Shown here: positions 1-11,484 of the stretch, one piece after another
How positions within the stretch are numbered: position 1 is the stretch's first letter
Layout of the letters: the number at the start of each line of letters is the position of its first letter
Notes under the pieces: generated by a model
What the model was told of the DNA's origin: nothing
The model's database searches: none
The model's input: only the letters and a program-made list of their open reading frames with translations
Origin: Dryas octopetala
Lineage: Eukaryota; Streptophyta; Magnoliopsida; Rosales; Rosaceae
DNA length: 64,000 nt
Reading direction: 5' to 3'
Assembly: GCA_963921425.1 (NCBI GenBank)
Contig: OY992834.1
Location: forward strand, 22,209,923-22,273,922
Translations under genes and position numbers: made by a program

Positions 1-176
1 TAACTGCCTAATCATCAATCATTAACCTCGACTATAAAAAATCCTTCTCTAATTTGGTGACTCTCCTCTAAGCAACTCTATAATTCCCAATTAATTCCTT
101 CGCCTCAAATCCTCGTCAATTCATTCTCCTAATTCAAATCCTACACCTAGTCTTCTTTAACATAAAGCAGCAAATC

Positions 177-2942
177 TGACAGGACCGCCCCCGGATTCCA
201 CCCTGAAACCCGGAGAGGTCCTGCGGGAATCCAAATTCAAGGAAAATCCTACCGAAATTTCGGCAGAACCTCCCCTAAAAATGGACTAACCCAGAATTTC
301 AAAACCTGTTAAAAAGCACTACTATACAGCAACTACCTCTACCACAACCAAATAGGGTCTCAGACCCAACAATTTCACAGAAATCCAACTTAAAATTGTA
401 GAGTGGTTATCAGAGCTGCTACTCTATTACAAAATTTTTTTACAAGAATAAAATAACGCCTACAGGATCCGACTAGGGAGATGGACGTAAATGCCTCGAC
501 GTTATTGGCTCGACCTCCACCAAAGCTACTACCTGGGGGAAACAATTTAAAACAAAACAAGAAAAACTGTGAGATAACTCAGTGAGTGGACAATTTAATA
601 AAAACGAAAACAAAAATAAAATTCATGTTTCAGAAAATCCTCCAAAACCACGTTTAGCTCTAAGACCTCACGTCACTCTTTGAAATACCCCAGTTTTAAA
701 ACCATTTCCAAGCTTTAAGAATGTTATAAAACTAATGGAACTCAAAAAAAAAAAATAACTCAAAACACATTTCTCAATAACCAACCATCTAAATTAACAA
801 AGTCATAAAAATAATAATAAAATCGAAATCATTATAAAACTCGAAAGATATTTCTCACTTAAAATCCATACTTAAACTCTGAAGATACCAATTTCATTTT
901 CCACCATGCTATATACCCTGAATAATCCTGGCCATACACCTGTGCGGAAATTCCTGCATCGCACAGGCAGGCAATATCCTGGCCATACACACGCGTGGAG
1001 TAAATCCAACACGTGCAGGCAATATCACGTGCAGGCAATATCCTGGCCATACACACGTGTGAATAAAATCAGCACGTGCAGGCAATCCTGGTCATACGTG
1101 CACACAAAGCAGCCCCCAAAGGGCGAAGCATCCCGACACAAGGCCCAAAGCCTATATGTGTGCCGTGATGGGTCCCAAAGACCTATTTATCTGATAACCT
1201 GGAGGGTACTGCAAAGGAGATTTGAAAACTAACAACAATTTGACAAACTACATAGCGTTTACTTAGAATGTCAACTTCCCCAAAAACCTTTTTCGAAAAC
1301 TTTTCAAAACGAAATAATGAATCGGTATAAATCTCAATTCCACCTTTCTCACAATAAGTCCAGAATAAAATAAGTTATAAACATAATTAAAAGAGTGGTA
1401 ATAAATGTCAAAAACCCATCGTTCAAGAAAAATCAATATATAAAAATTATACTAAAACGACCACTTGTATATGGTTTTAAAAAAACAAACATTTTCAAAT
1501 CTAAACATCAAATCCTGATTAAAATCGACATTATAAAATAATTGAAATGATTTGATTTTCATAACTCACTAAGGATTAAACCATCAATTCAAAGATCCTT
1601 AATTCTCAAGCAATAACTAGAAAACAAGTATAAATTAAATTATAAGCTTCCATAAACATTTTCAAAAATAAAAGTCCACTCACAGTGAGAATCTTAGCTT
1701 TGATCCTCCGCCGGATCGTCACGAGCCACGGTCGTGTCGCCTGCAAAGTGTCCGCTCACGCGCCAAGTTGAAACTTTCGTTCCTCAAGTCGCACCTATCT
1801 ATACAAAACACTAACGAACTCAGTTTTGGTACTCAAAATAGCGCTAAATAATTTACGTGGCGGCTGGGTGGTCAGAACCCCCGTTGTTGCCGCTCAAAGT
1901 GGCGACACCAAAACTAGATTTCACAAATTTCTCCCAATTCCTCCAATTTTCAATCCTACACAGCCATTGGGTTTCCTAGAGACAAAATTTATCCAAAACA
2001 ACATCATAATAGCCCCCTAATCCGAAGCCCACAGAAATTCCGAAATGACCCTAAACCCCTATATTTCATCTTCAGCAAATTCTCAAAATTAAACAACTAA
2101 ACTATAAGAGGGTGAAAGCCCACTGAGAAGGGAAGGGAACCCACCTAATTTTGAAGTGGATGGCACTGTAGCTTGGCTAGAATCCGGCGAGACAGAAGGT
2201 GTCTCTGGCGTCGTTACTGTACGCGTGGGGCTGGGCTGGCTGGAGGAGGCGTCAGGGAAGGTGGTTGGCGTCGGGAAGGCTCGCCGGAGGTCTCAGGTGG
2301 CCAGAATGGCCGGCGACTACAGGTGGTGGCAAATGGGCCTCCTCTGGCCTTGTTCGCTCGCGCAAGTGGGCTGGGCTGAAAAAGGGTGACTGGGGGGTGG
2401 TGGTCGGCGCGGTGGGGTGGGGTCACGCTGGTGAGGCTGGCCGGCGAGTGGTGGTCGACGGCGAGGGTGGTGACTATAGCAGCTGGTGTGCAGGGGTGGT
2501 TGCGGGGGAGGAGAAAAAATAAAGGGAGAGAGAGAGTGTGTAGAAAATTCTAGAGAGAGAAAAATCATAAAAATTTTCTGATTTTGAGTATTTCAAAAAA
2601 ACCACTTTTACAAATTTACAAAATTGCCCCTCACTTCACATGTCCGTATCTTTCAAACCTTAACTCGAAACGACGCGTGCTACGTGTCTATGAAATCGTG
2701 GGCTCGAAACCTATCCAACGGACCCAAAGTCAAAATCAAAAACCCACCTATTTTAAAAGTGAACTTTGAGTCAAGCCCCAAATTAAAACAAAAATAAAAA
2801 ATTAAACCAAAACCTCTTTTATTTTCCAAATAAATCTCAAAATCTTTAAAATAAAATTCTACATCCTTTAAAAGAAATTTCTTAAAAACATAGTTAAATA
2901 AAAATTTAAATTTCTAGTGAAAATTTGGGTCGGGTCGTTACA
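177..2942 (-). mobile_element. Solo LTR, TGTAACG family, type II 3' end
   Basis: Both ends are clear: the plus strand begins TGACAGGACCGCC at 177 and ends GGGTCGTTACA at 2942. The 5-bp target duplication AAATC is perfect (172-176 and 2943-2947). On the element's own (minus) strand it starts TGTAACGACCCGACCC and ends GGTCCTGTCA, unlike the GGGGCGTTACA end of most other copies here, so it belongs to a second subfamily shared with the copy ending at 8223. It carries a GC-rich stretch (2150-2510), a GA tract (about 2520-2565) and a minisatellite (920-1105). It is about 2.77 kb and has no internal retroelement region. It is inserted into the outer LTR. Confidence 0.85.
920..1105 (-). repeat. Minisatellite in LTR, CAGGCAATATCCTGG type
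   Basis: About four to five irregular units built on CAGGCAATATCCTGGCCA followed by TACACACGTG. The core CAGG-CAATAT-CCTG is an inverted repeat, and CACGTG palindromes flank it, so a unit can fold as CACGTG plus CAGG pairing with CCTG plus CACGTG. The unit has no sequence likeness to the minisatellites of other LTR copies in the window but sits at the equivalent place. Short frames read through it on both strands; I do not regard them as genes. Confidence 0.8.
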
Positions 2943-4113
2943 AAATCCATAAAACAGACAATTAAACCACAGTACTCAACAATGTAAGTAGATAAGTTTC
3001 ACTCACTGTTTAACTGCGTGAAAAGACTATAAAGCACTTTGTAACGCCCGGATCCTAGGGCCCAAAAATACACTGAAACTTTGTCCTTTAAACATTTTTT
3101 AAAAGAATGAGCTATGTACTTAACATAATAAATAAATACATTTGATAAATCAGAGTGCGAGCCCAAAATTATTTATGTAAAATCACTGTATAAAATCAGT
3201 TAAATCAAAATCAAATGGGTCCCACTGCCTCGTCTTCTCCTCACTGCCTCCTCAGCCTGCTTAACCTGCAAAACACCAATAACCACACTGCACCATATCC
3301 ATGGTACACCGGGTTATTCAAATAAACAACCCGGTAAGCTCACTAGAGCTCGTATGAGTGAAATAACGAAATAATTAACCTCAATAATATCCTCAATTTC
3401 CATACTCAAAATAATCCACAAGAGTATCCATAATTACTCAATCACATCTCAAATTCATCAACAAATATTCAAGCATCAAGATAAATGTAATTCCTCAAAT
3501 TCACATCATAATCCCACCAAAAATAATAATAATGCTCATTCTGGGAAATCAATTACCTAAACGTCAACTATTAACCTCAATCTCGAATCATTCACATCAT
3601 AACTCATAACCTCAATGCATAATCCATTCATCAATTCCATCCTCAAGATTCAAGCCTAGACTTACCCAGTCCTAGTCAAATCAAGTCCTAGCAAACAAAT
3701 GCACACAAGAAATCCAACAAACAGTTAGACTAACTAATTTCACTCACGTTGCTCTTTGAAATCCCCCTAATCTCACTCTTTGGAATCCCCTAGCTTTAAA
3801 ACTATTTTCAAAATCTCTTCTTTCAAATCCATTTTTTAAATCCCCTCAAACCGTAAATCAAACTCTGAAAGTAACACAGTTCTCAAGCTGAAATCAATAT
3901 TATCAACTGTATATAAATAATTTAGGCTAAAAACTTTCAACTCAAATAAACCTCGATATACTGAAAAAGCAATGAAACTGTTCAAACAAAGAAGTATCAA
4001 ATCTGAACTGATTTAAAACACAAGGTCTTACTGAAAATGTCATTTAAAATATTTACTGATGCAAATTCATTTCTCAAAATGCTCCACAACTGAAACTCAC
4101 GCCACACTAGTAC

Positions 4114-4371
4114 CCGGGGAACTGCTGGTCATACACCGCCGAGTTATCTCTAGGCAAGTGCAGAGCAAATTTATACCTGCTGTGATGCTGGTCATACACC
4201 GCCGACTAGGCAAGTGCAGAGCAAATGCTGTTCGTACACCGCTGACTAGGCAAGTGAAGAGCAAATGTCATGCTGGTCGTACACTGCCAACTAGGCAAGT
4301 GCAGAGCGAGTGCTGGTCGTACACCGCCGAGTCATCTCTAGGCGAGTGCAGAGCAATATATACCTGCTGAA
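4114..4371 (-). repeat. Hairpin minisatellite, GCTCTGCACTTGCC type (5-6 units)
   Basis: Five to six units, each read on the minus strand as GCTCTGCACTTGCC, a short spacer TAG.., then GGCGGTGTA and GACCAGC. The halves TGCACTTGCC and GGCGGTGTA pair with one bulged base. The same unit family occurs at 7388-7597, 13039-13535 and 50740-50987. Confidence 0.85.
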
Positions 4372-5849
4372 GGGGTACTAATATGGCTGTTTGAAACCGC
4401 TTCTGTATACCTCAATCAACCACATCTCAAAAGTATTCTTTCAGATAAAAACTGAAATTTAATTTTTCCCATAAATCCGCTTAAATAAAATCATTCTCAA
4501 ATTGTGAAAGCTGCTTGATCAAAATCATTTTCTAAAGGACATAAATTCATTAATAAAACTTCTCCAAAATAATACCAAAAACCATTTCCAGAAACTGTCC
4601 ATACTCAATTAAATCAAGAAAAGAGTTGAATTATAAAACGTGCAAAACATTCGAAAACCAAAGATCTACTCATAGTCTACCCCGAGCTACACCGAAACCT
4701 TCTCCGAAACTGATTCCTACTCACGCCCTCTCACTTGTTTGTCATCCCTACTCACAGTCTATTGTATAATAATTGCTTAATCCTCACTTATATACCTTGA
4801 CAACAAATATTTCTTCTCTAATTCAGCAATTATCATCATTCCTTGATCCTCGAAAATATGCATTTCTCATCACATCAGTACTTAATCCCAGGGTAACTCT
4901 ATAAATTCCCAACTAATTTCTTAGCCTCAAATCCTCGTCAATTCATTCTCCTAATTCAAATCCTACACCTAGTCTTCTCTAACGTGAAGCGGCAAATCCA
5001 TAAAACAAGCAATTCATCTACAGTACTCAAGAGAATAACCAAATAAGTTTCACTCACTGTTTAACCACGTAAAATGACGAAAATGCCCTTCTTAGCTCCT
5101 TTGCTCGGATATCAAATCCGGCAGTATAACGGCATTGGGAATGCGATTTCCCGAGCCCGTGTACCTGTTAAGACCAGACAACCAAATAAATACACACATA
5201 ATTCACAATTACGCCACTGAACGACTGAAACGAGCGGCCGCCACCACACACGGTGGCTGCCCCGCCCCAAACAACACACAAAAATCATCGAAAACTCACC
5301 ACAAGCTTCGGGTGACTGGCCAGAGGCCAAAAATCAACAATTCCAGCCATCGGTGTGGCCAAATGTGACGGGACCCACGGTGGTCCGTGGTGGTCAACCT
5401 GCGCGAATTTCAAAACTCAAAATTTACGAAAACAAATTACATAGGCACGAAGGAGACGTTGAGAGGAGCCAAAACGATACCTGGGACGACGGCCAATTCT
5501 CGCCGGAAATGGCCGAAACTGGCCGGAGAAGACGATCGGACAACCATCTTCGATCCGCCGCCGTTTGAGGTCATCGGAGCATGGGGTAACCACTGGGAGA
5601 CTCGCCGTGGCCTGGGGAAGAGAACTCAGGTGGTCCGGCGCCGCAACTCCGTCGGAAAACGCAGATTGCCGGCGGGGTGGCTCGGCCCTGTTTTGCGTCG
5701 TTTCTCCGTCGTGGGTGATCGGCCTGTGAAACGGAGTCCACAGGGAGAGAAAGGGGAGGGTGGCGAGGCAGGTGGGCCAAAAACCCAACCCATCCGCCGC
5801 TGGACGCGCCGGTGGCAGATTGGCGGAGGTGAAAGAAGGAGACAGGCGC

Positions 5850-5851
<2 letters not shown>

Positions 5852-5890
<39 letters not shown>
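5852..5890 (-). repeat. (GA)n tract in LTR leader
   Basis: An uninterrupted AG dinucleotide run just downstream, on the element's strand, of a TATTTAAA box at about 5926-5933. Equivalent tracts occupy the same place in every family copy in the window. The arginine/glutamate-repeat frames read through it are artefacts. Confidence 0.9.
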
Positions 5891-5894
<4 letters not shown>

Positions 5895-7386
5895 GAGGAG
5901 AGAGAGAGGAAATCTGACTTTTGGGTATTTAAAACCCACTTTCGTAAAATTTACAAGTTTGCCACTCGCTTCAAAAGCCTGTATCTTTCAAACCGTAGCT
6001 CCGATTGACGCGTGCCGCGTGTCTACGAACTCGTGGGTTCGAGACCTACCTAACGAGTCCAAAGTCAAAATCAAAAGCCCATTTAATTTAAAAGTCGACT
6101 TTGGGTCACATCCAATTTAAAACAAAAATTAAAAATTAAATTCAAAACCTTTTAATTTTCCAAATAAATCCCAAAATCCTTAAAATAAATTCGCAAAATG
6201 TTTAAAATAACTCCTTGAAAAAATACGGGGTCTTACACCCTTGGACGACAACACACTCGGATAACAAATCCAGCAGCATGACGGCATTGGGAATGCGATT
6301 TCCCGAGCCCGTGTACCTGTTTAGACTAGACAACCAAATAAATACACACAGAATTCACAATTACACCACTGAACGACTGAAACGGGCGGCCGCCACCCTA
6401 CACGGTGGCTGCCCGGCCTAGAACAGCACCCAAAACAGTTCAAAAACAACAACGAACCTTGAATTATGGTTTCTGGAGGTTTCGAAGAGGCATACCGACG
6501 AAGAAGACCACCCAAATCGCCGCCACACAAGGCAGAGCTACAGTGGTCGTGACTGCAAAATAGGAGAATCGAAATCGAATCACAAATGGCTCAAGCTAAG
6601 GAGACGAAGGAGACGTTGAGAGGAGCCAAAACGATACCTTGGTCGACGGCCAATACTCGCCGAAAATGGCCGAAACTGGTCGGAGAAGACGATCGAACAA
6701 CAATCTTTGATCCGCCACCGTTTGAGGTCATCGGAGCATGGGGTAACCACTGGGAGACTCGCCGTGGCCTGGGGAAGAGAACCTAGGTGGTCCGGCGCCG
6801 CGATTTGGCCAGAAAATGCAGATCGCCGGCGAGGAGAGGCTCGACTGTTCCGCGTCGTTCCTTCGTCGTGGATGATCGGCCGAAAAAATGAAGGCCACAG
6901 GGAGAGAGAGAGAGGAGGGAGGCGAGCACTGTGGGCTAAACACCCAGTTCAGCCGCCGCTGGACGCACCGCCATGCGCCGGTGGCAGGGACGGCGAGGGT
7001 GAGAGGTGAGAGAGAGACAGACGCGCGGGGAGAGAGAGAGAGAGACATAAATGAGGAGAGAGAGAGAGAGGAAATCTAATTTTTGGGTATTTAAAACCTC
7101 TTTTCGTAAAATTACAAGTGTGCTACTCACTTCACATGTCCGTATCTTTCAAACCGTAACTCCGATTGACGCATACCGCGTGTCTACGAACTCGTGGACT
7201 CAAGACCTTTCAAACGTGCCCAAAGTCAAAGACGAAAGTCCATTAGTTTTAAAAGTCAACTTTTGGGTCAAGCCCAATTTAAAACAAAAATTAAAAATTA
7301 AACCAAAACCTTTTAAATTTCTAAAATCCTTAAAATATATTCACAAAATATTTAAAATAACTCCTTGAAAAATACGGGGTCTTACA

Positions 7387-8223
7387 ATATTGCTCTGCAC
7401 CTGCCTCGTTGGCGGTGTATAACCAGCATTTGCTGTGCACTTGCCTAGTCGACGGTGTATGACTAGCATTATATATTGCTCTGCACCTGTCTAATCTGCG
7501 GTGTATGACCAACATTACATATTTGCTCTGCACTTGCCTAGAGATGACTCGGCAGTGTATGACCAACATCATAAGCTTTGCATGCACGTATGACCAGTTT
7601 TTCTCTGGGCACTAGTGTGGCGTGAGGTTTCAGTTTATGGAGTATTTTGAGAAATGAATTTACAGCAATAAATATTTAATATGATAGTTGAGTAGAGCAC
7701 TGCGTTTTTAATTCAGATATTTTAAAAGTTTTACAGCTTGAGAGTATTATTTGTTCTTTGGAGTTCGATTTATAGTTTGAGATGATTTAAAAATGGATTT
7801 GAGAAATGGTTTTGAAACTGGGGGATCTCTAAAGGAATGAGTTCAAAGTAAACGAGCAGTTTTACAAATGGTTGTCAAGGGTTTGTCTTAAAGTTTATTT
7901 GTGTCTACTTGCAGAGATTATTCTCACGTTTTTATTTGTTTACGTTTTCCTCCAAGTTTTAAAGATCATTGAGGTCGGTCCACACCATGTCGAGGCATCT
8001 GTTTTCTCTACCATTCGTTCATCAACATTGTTAGCTCAATGTTATTGCCTTATTTGTTTTTATGTTTATTGATGTTGTAAAAATTCTGTTTAGTTATGCT
8101 ATGTTTAAATTCATATGCAAACTTTGTATTACGGTGGAGTTTAGCGGGGCTAAAACCTGGTTGGTGTTGGACTCCACAGGGTCACTCCAGGTTCCAGGGT
8201 GGAATCTGGGGACGGTCCTGTCA
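7387..8223 (+). mobile_element. 3' part of a TGTAACG-family LTR, type II end
   Basis: This is the plus-oriented LTR into which the outer LTR inserted. It opens within the GCTCTGCAC minisatellite and ends GACGGTCCTGTCA at 8223, matching the type II 3' end of the copy at 177-2942. Its 5' part lies beyond the left edge of the window. The 5 bp that follow, CCGAT, would be the target duplication but the partner is out of view. It interrupts a host gene start on the minus strand just after its 17th or 18th codon. Confidence 0.75.
7388..7597 (+). repeat. Hairpin minisatellite, GCTCTGCAC type, diverged
   Basis: Four to five units of the GCTCTGCACTTGCC..GGCGGTGTA type, more diverged than at 13039. 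One unit has GCACCTGTC opposite GCGGTGTA, which changes a U.G stem pair to C-G and so keeps the stem. Confidence 0.8.
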
Positions 8224-8276
8224 CCGATGCCTTGCTTGGAGATCTCACCAACACTTTGCTTGGAGGAGGAAGCCAT
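8224..8276 (-). CDS. Start of an unidentified host gene, cut by an LTR
   Basis: On the minus strand an ATG at 8276-8274 opens the residues MASSSKQSVGEISKQGIG, after which the frame runs into the end of the LTR at 8223. The context is that of a real plant gene start: a TATAAATA box lies about 50 bp upstream of the ATG, and the ATG sits in a GAAATGGCTTCC context that suits plant initiation. The rest of the gene would lie left of the LTR, outside this window. The N-terminus is too short and low in complexity to identify a family. It could instead be a gene fragment carried by the neighbouring DNA transposon. I am fairly confident of the promoter-plus-start reading, and not of function. Confidence 0.5.
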
Positions 8277-8325
8277 TTCTAAACTATAGTTATGTGGATG
8301 TGTTGGCCTTATAGTTAAACCTTGG

Positions 8326-8333
8326 TATTTATA
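8326..8333 (-). promoter_or_regulatory. TATA box of the interrupted host gene
   Basis: TATAAATA on the minus strand, about 50 bp upstream of the ATG at 8276. Transcription would start near 8295-8300, giving a short leader of about 20-25 nt. Confidence 0.55.
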
Positions 8334-8339
8334 AGGAAA

Positions 8340-8716
8340 AAATCATGACAACTTGCCCATTGGATTCCCTGATGGATTCACATATACTTGAATCTCACAT
8401 GTGAAGCAATAGTGTTGTGCATGGAATGGAGTGTAGAGTCATTGTATAGTCTTGTCATTGGTTCAGTGAATTATTTTGCAAGCATGTGATGGTTGTGTCA
8501 TGTCAAGTCAGCTAAGAGAAATCAATGCCTTTATTTCATTTCACAAACTGCAACCGACAAACACAAACACACTTAAACGGCAAACACAAAAACAAGAAAC
8601 AAACTTCAAAGATAAACAACGAAGATTAATCTAACATACAATAATGAGAACAACATTGATGAACCATAATTCCGATTTCGATGGGTTGGGGCAAGTGGTG
8701 GGTTCCCCTCTCGGAT
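8340..8716. other. Upstream region of the host gene start and edge of the PIF/Harbinger element
   Basis: About 180 bp of ordinary promoter-like DNA, then, from roughly 8520, A- and C-rich sequence that is the 3' noncoding end of the PIF/Harbinger element. I could not find its terminal inverted repeat or a TWA target site with confidence. Confidence 0.35.
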
Positions 8717-9235
8717 CTAGATTTGTGCAATCAAATTGGTTTTTAGGGATTCGTTGACATTTCTGGCCCTAAGCAAAGTCCAACGAACATTCATCTCAGG
8801 TAATGATGGTAGAGCGGCACCGGTCTGACATAGTTCTACACCTTCGTATTCAGTTTCTACCCTTCTAGTGCTCGCTTTTGGGTCTATTGGGTCATCCGTA
8901 CAGTCATCCTCAGAGCGCTCATCCTCCACGATCATATTGTGCAATATTATCCACGTCTTTATGATATTCCCAAGCTCAATCGAACGCCAATAACGAGCAG
9001 GTCATTTTATAATCTGACACCGGGCTTTTAGAATCTCAAACACCCTCTCCACATCCTTCCTGTATCCCTACTGTTGAGCCGCAAAAAACTTATGGTGGGG
9101 AAGAACGGGACTGTGCAATGGAGTAATAAGAGTTGACCATTAAGGGTAGATCCTATCTGCAAGATAGTATGGAATGGTGTAGTCTATCCCATTCACAGTG
9201 AATTTCATCCTGTGATTCTGGCCGGAAATCATGAC
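8717..9235 (-). pseudogene. PIF/Harbinger transposase, C-terminal remnant
   Basis: Read on the minus strand the stretch gives KFTVNGIDYTIPYYLADRIYP, then KDVERVFEILKARCQII, PARYWRS, and finally ILHNMIVEDERSEDD with a further 60 residues to a stop. These are the hallmarks of plant PIF/Harbinger (DDE_4, plant transposon protein) transposases. The aspartate in YYLAD and the glutamate in DVER correspond to the second and third catalytic acids, and the HNMIVEDE motif follows the DDE core. Three in-frame stops lie between these motifs, after RIYP, after AAQQ and after QIIK, and the N-terminal half with the first catalytic aspartate is missing. It is therefore a pseudogene. The ATG-initiated frame at 8944 starts at the HNM motif and is not a real start. 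Confidence 0.8.
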
Positions 9236-9402
9236 TTAAAACAAAATTAACATTCAAATTAAAAACAAAATAGCAAACATGACTTTAAAAAAAAATTAAC
9301 ATTCAAACTTAAGAATACAATTAAAGAGCAAACATGACTTAAAAAAAGATTAACATTCAAATTAAAAAATATAATTAAAGAGCAAACATAATTTAAAACA
9401 AG
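9236..9402. repeat. A-rich tandem repeat, about 57-bp unit
   Basis: Three imperfect copies of a unit with ATTAACATTCAAA, AATTAAAGAGCAAACAT and a run of A. The same unit resumes at 16980, so the gypsy remnant integrated inside this tandem array of the PIF/Harbinger element. Confidence 0.75.
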
Positions 9403-9407
9403 ATTAA

Positions 9408-10197
9408 TGATATGTTCATAAATTCATATCCTTTTATATTCCTCTTATTTAGTTTTTGTGAGTTTATTTGATTAAAAGCTTTAAATTTCATTTAGTTTTG
9501 TGTTTTTAGATTCCGAATAATAAAATGAGAAATTTCACCATTTATTCTCCTTAATAGATTTTAACATGAATTCAATTGGAGATAGAAGCTAACACCTTGA
9601 AGTTATTCCAGGTTAAATTTCGTGACATTTGAAGACTTCTAAGGTGTTCATTTTGAATTTCAAAGTCAACCCAAAATTGCACCCGAGGAGAACTGAGTCA
9701 GCTGCATTGTGTGGGGAATAACTTTTTGGTTTGAGCTTGGATTGAGGCATATAATATATGGTTGGAAAGAAGACATCTAGGGCTTTCTATGGATATATAA
9801 AACGTAAATTTCGGAGTTGGTTAAGGCCTCCAAATTGCTCTCCAAACACAGCTCAGAAATCCTGTCAGCAAAAGGATAAAGTGGTCCCAAGGCATCTTTC
9901 CATTTTGGGTAATTGCCTATCACATGCTCTCTTTCCTTCCTCTTTGTTTGCCCATTCTAAGAAAAATTCAGAAACCACAATGTGAAGGCTCTAAATGAGG
10001 CAAAGAGAACATCTACCTATCTCAACATCCTTTAAGGATCATCCATTGAGGGATAAGATGAAATATTCTCATTTTTTATTTAACCAAAACTTATCCCTTC
10101 ATTTTCTTTTAATCTTACCCACATATTCTAGACATAACAACTCACCCAAACCATAAAACATTCTCTCATTTTCGAGCTCCCCCCTCCATCCTCTCTA
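9408..10197 (+). repeat. Left LTR portion of the gypsy remnant
   Basis: It aligns base for base with 15050-15841, apart from scattered single-base differences, and starts with the same TGATATGTTC. Confidence 0.85.
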
Positions 10198-11476
10198 TAA
10201 GGGGATGTGTTCAAAGTGAATGACCACCGTTTGAAGCCCTACGTCTCGGCTAGCTTCAATGAAGAAGAGGAAGTTCTTTACTTTAAGGATGCTCCTTGTG
10301 CACCATAAAGGCAACCCAAGTGTTGGAGGTCTACAAGGGGGAGTTTTTCTTGACCCTTATCTTGTTTTAAATTTATTTATTTATGCTTTGTTGTTTTATG
10401 TGTTGTTGTTGTGTGTTGTTTATCTTTCACCCTATGCATGAATTTTTCATTACAAAACTTTCAAAGTCACTGTTTAACATTGAGGACAATGTTAGATTCA
10501 AGTGTGAGGGGAAGGTAACTTTTGTTGAAAATTTTTAATTTTTGTTGTTTAATAAGGGCTAAGAAGAGAATGAGCATGTTTAGGTCTTAGAAGTTCCTCT
10601 CTTGTTAATGGTGAGTTATGAGACCTTGTTTGAATCTATTTACACAAACTTTGTCAATTTGATGCATTGTAATGAGAGAAGCATAGTAAGGCTTGTGTGA
10701 ACCAATTATGCCATATATGTGAGTTTTGAGCCTAATGGAAATGCATATATTGTTCCTAGCACTTTGTTCTTCATGTGTGATCAATCTTGTGCATATTGCA
10801 TCTCTAGAACTTGCTTAATATCTCTCAAAGTTTTGTGTCATGTTTGAATCCATTTTGGAAATGATCTAGGCATTAGGAATCCACCATGGCCAAATGAGCA
10901 TAATCCCTAAATATGTTATATCCATTAGATTGCCATTTTGTGCCTTTATGTTAGCCTTTCATTTCTTTCTACTACAAATGTCTTACCCTTTTGCTTAAAC
11001 ACTAGTCTTACCCTTTTCAAGCTAACTAGTGAGCAATATGAGATTGAGTTATGTTAAGGTGCTTGCAAAGAAATAAGTTTGGGGGTTTTGGGAAAGACAA
11101 GTGTGGGGGTGTTCTATGTATGCAAAAAAAAAAAAGAGAATCGTGATTGTGATTGCATGTCCAATTGTCAAACAGGGTGTGGATGTGATAACTTTGAAAA
11201 TGCAATTGCATCTCTGGCTTTAAAGGATTGGATAAAAAAAAAATGTTATTCAAGAAATAAAAAATGTTTTTAGTTTAAGTTTGGGGGAATGATGTAACGA
11301 CCCGACTCAAAGTTGACTTTTAAAACTAATAGACTTTCGTCTTTGACCTTGGGTCCGTTTGATAGATCTCGAGTCTACGAGTTCGTAGACACGAAGCACG
11401 TATAAAACAGAGTTATAGTTTGAGAGATACGAGCATTTGAAGGAAAGGGCAATTTTGTAATTTTGAAGGAGTGGGT

Positions 11477-11484
11477 TTTAAATA
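11477..11484 (+). promoter_or_regulatory. TATA-like box of the LTR
   Basis: TTTAAATA in the context GGGTTTTAAATACCCAAAA, conserved in the other copies and always a few tens of bases upstream of the CT/GA tract. It is the likely core promoter of the LTR. Confidence 0.5.

Larger units (their letters stand above)
3040..6237 (-). mobile_element. Solo LTR, TGTAACG family, type I 3' end
   Basis: The plus strand starts TGTAACGCCCGGATCC at 3040 and ends GGGGTCTTACA at 6237. The flanking pentamers are CACTT (3035-3039) and CCCTT (6238-6242), a target duplication with one difference. It is 3.2 kb and lies in minus orientation inside the outer LTR. On the minus strand it shows, in order, a TATTTAAA box near 5926-5933, a GA tract (5852-5890), a GC-rich leader, an exon-like conserved block around 5070-5180, a hairpin minisatellite (4114-4371), and the CCGGGTT hairpin region (3309-3350). 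No coding region is credible; the long frames at 5387-5939 are readings of the GC-rich leader and GA tract. Confidence 0.85.
1..7386 (-). mobile_element. Outer LTR of the TGTAACG family, left part outside window
   Basis: The minus strand starts at 7386 with TGTAAGACCCCGTATTTTTC, the 5' end seen in other copies. The sequence runs leftwards in three visible blocks (6243-7386, 2948-3039, 1-176), separated by two younger LTRs of the same family. The first bases of the window match the copy at 26287 closely, so the 3' part and any minisatellite lie left of position 1. A TATTTAAA box sits near 7088-7095 with GA-rich tracts at about 6900-6913 and 7010-7075. The 5 bp after it, ATATT, would be the right target duplication. 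It sits inside another copy of the same family (7387-8223). Treated as a fossil LTR with no coding capacity. Confidence 0.75.

Noticed and set aside
2156-2568. Several overlapping GC-rich frames (60-107 residues)
   Set aside because: Leader of the solo LTR 177-2942; the frames compete on both strands and resemble no protein.
5387-5939. Frames of 120-170 residues with runs of Arg-Glu or Leu-Ser (also at 6707-7079, 27072-27577, 45366-45641, 49045-49776)
   Set aside because: They are readings of the GC-rich LTR leader and its GA/CT tract, open on both strands and not conserved in frame between copies.
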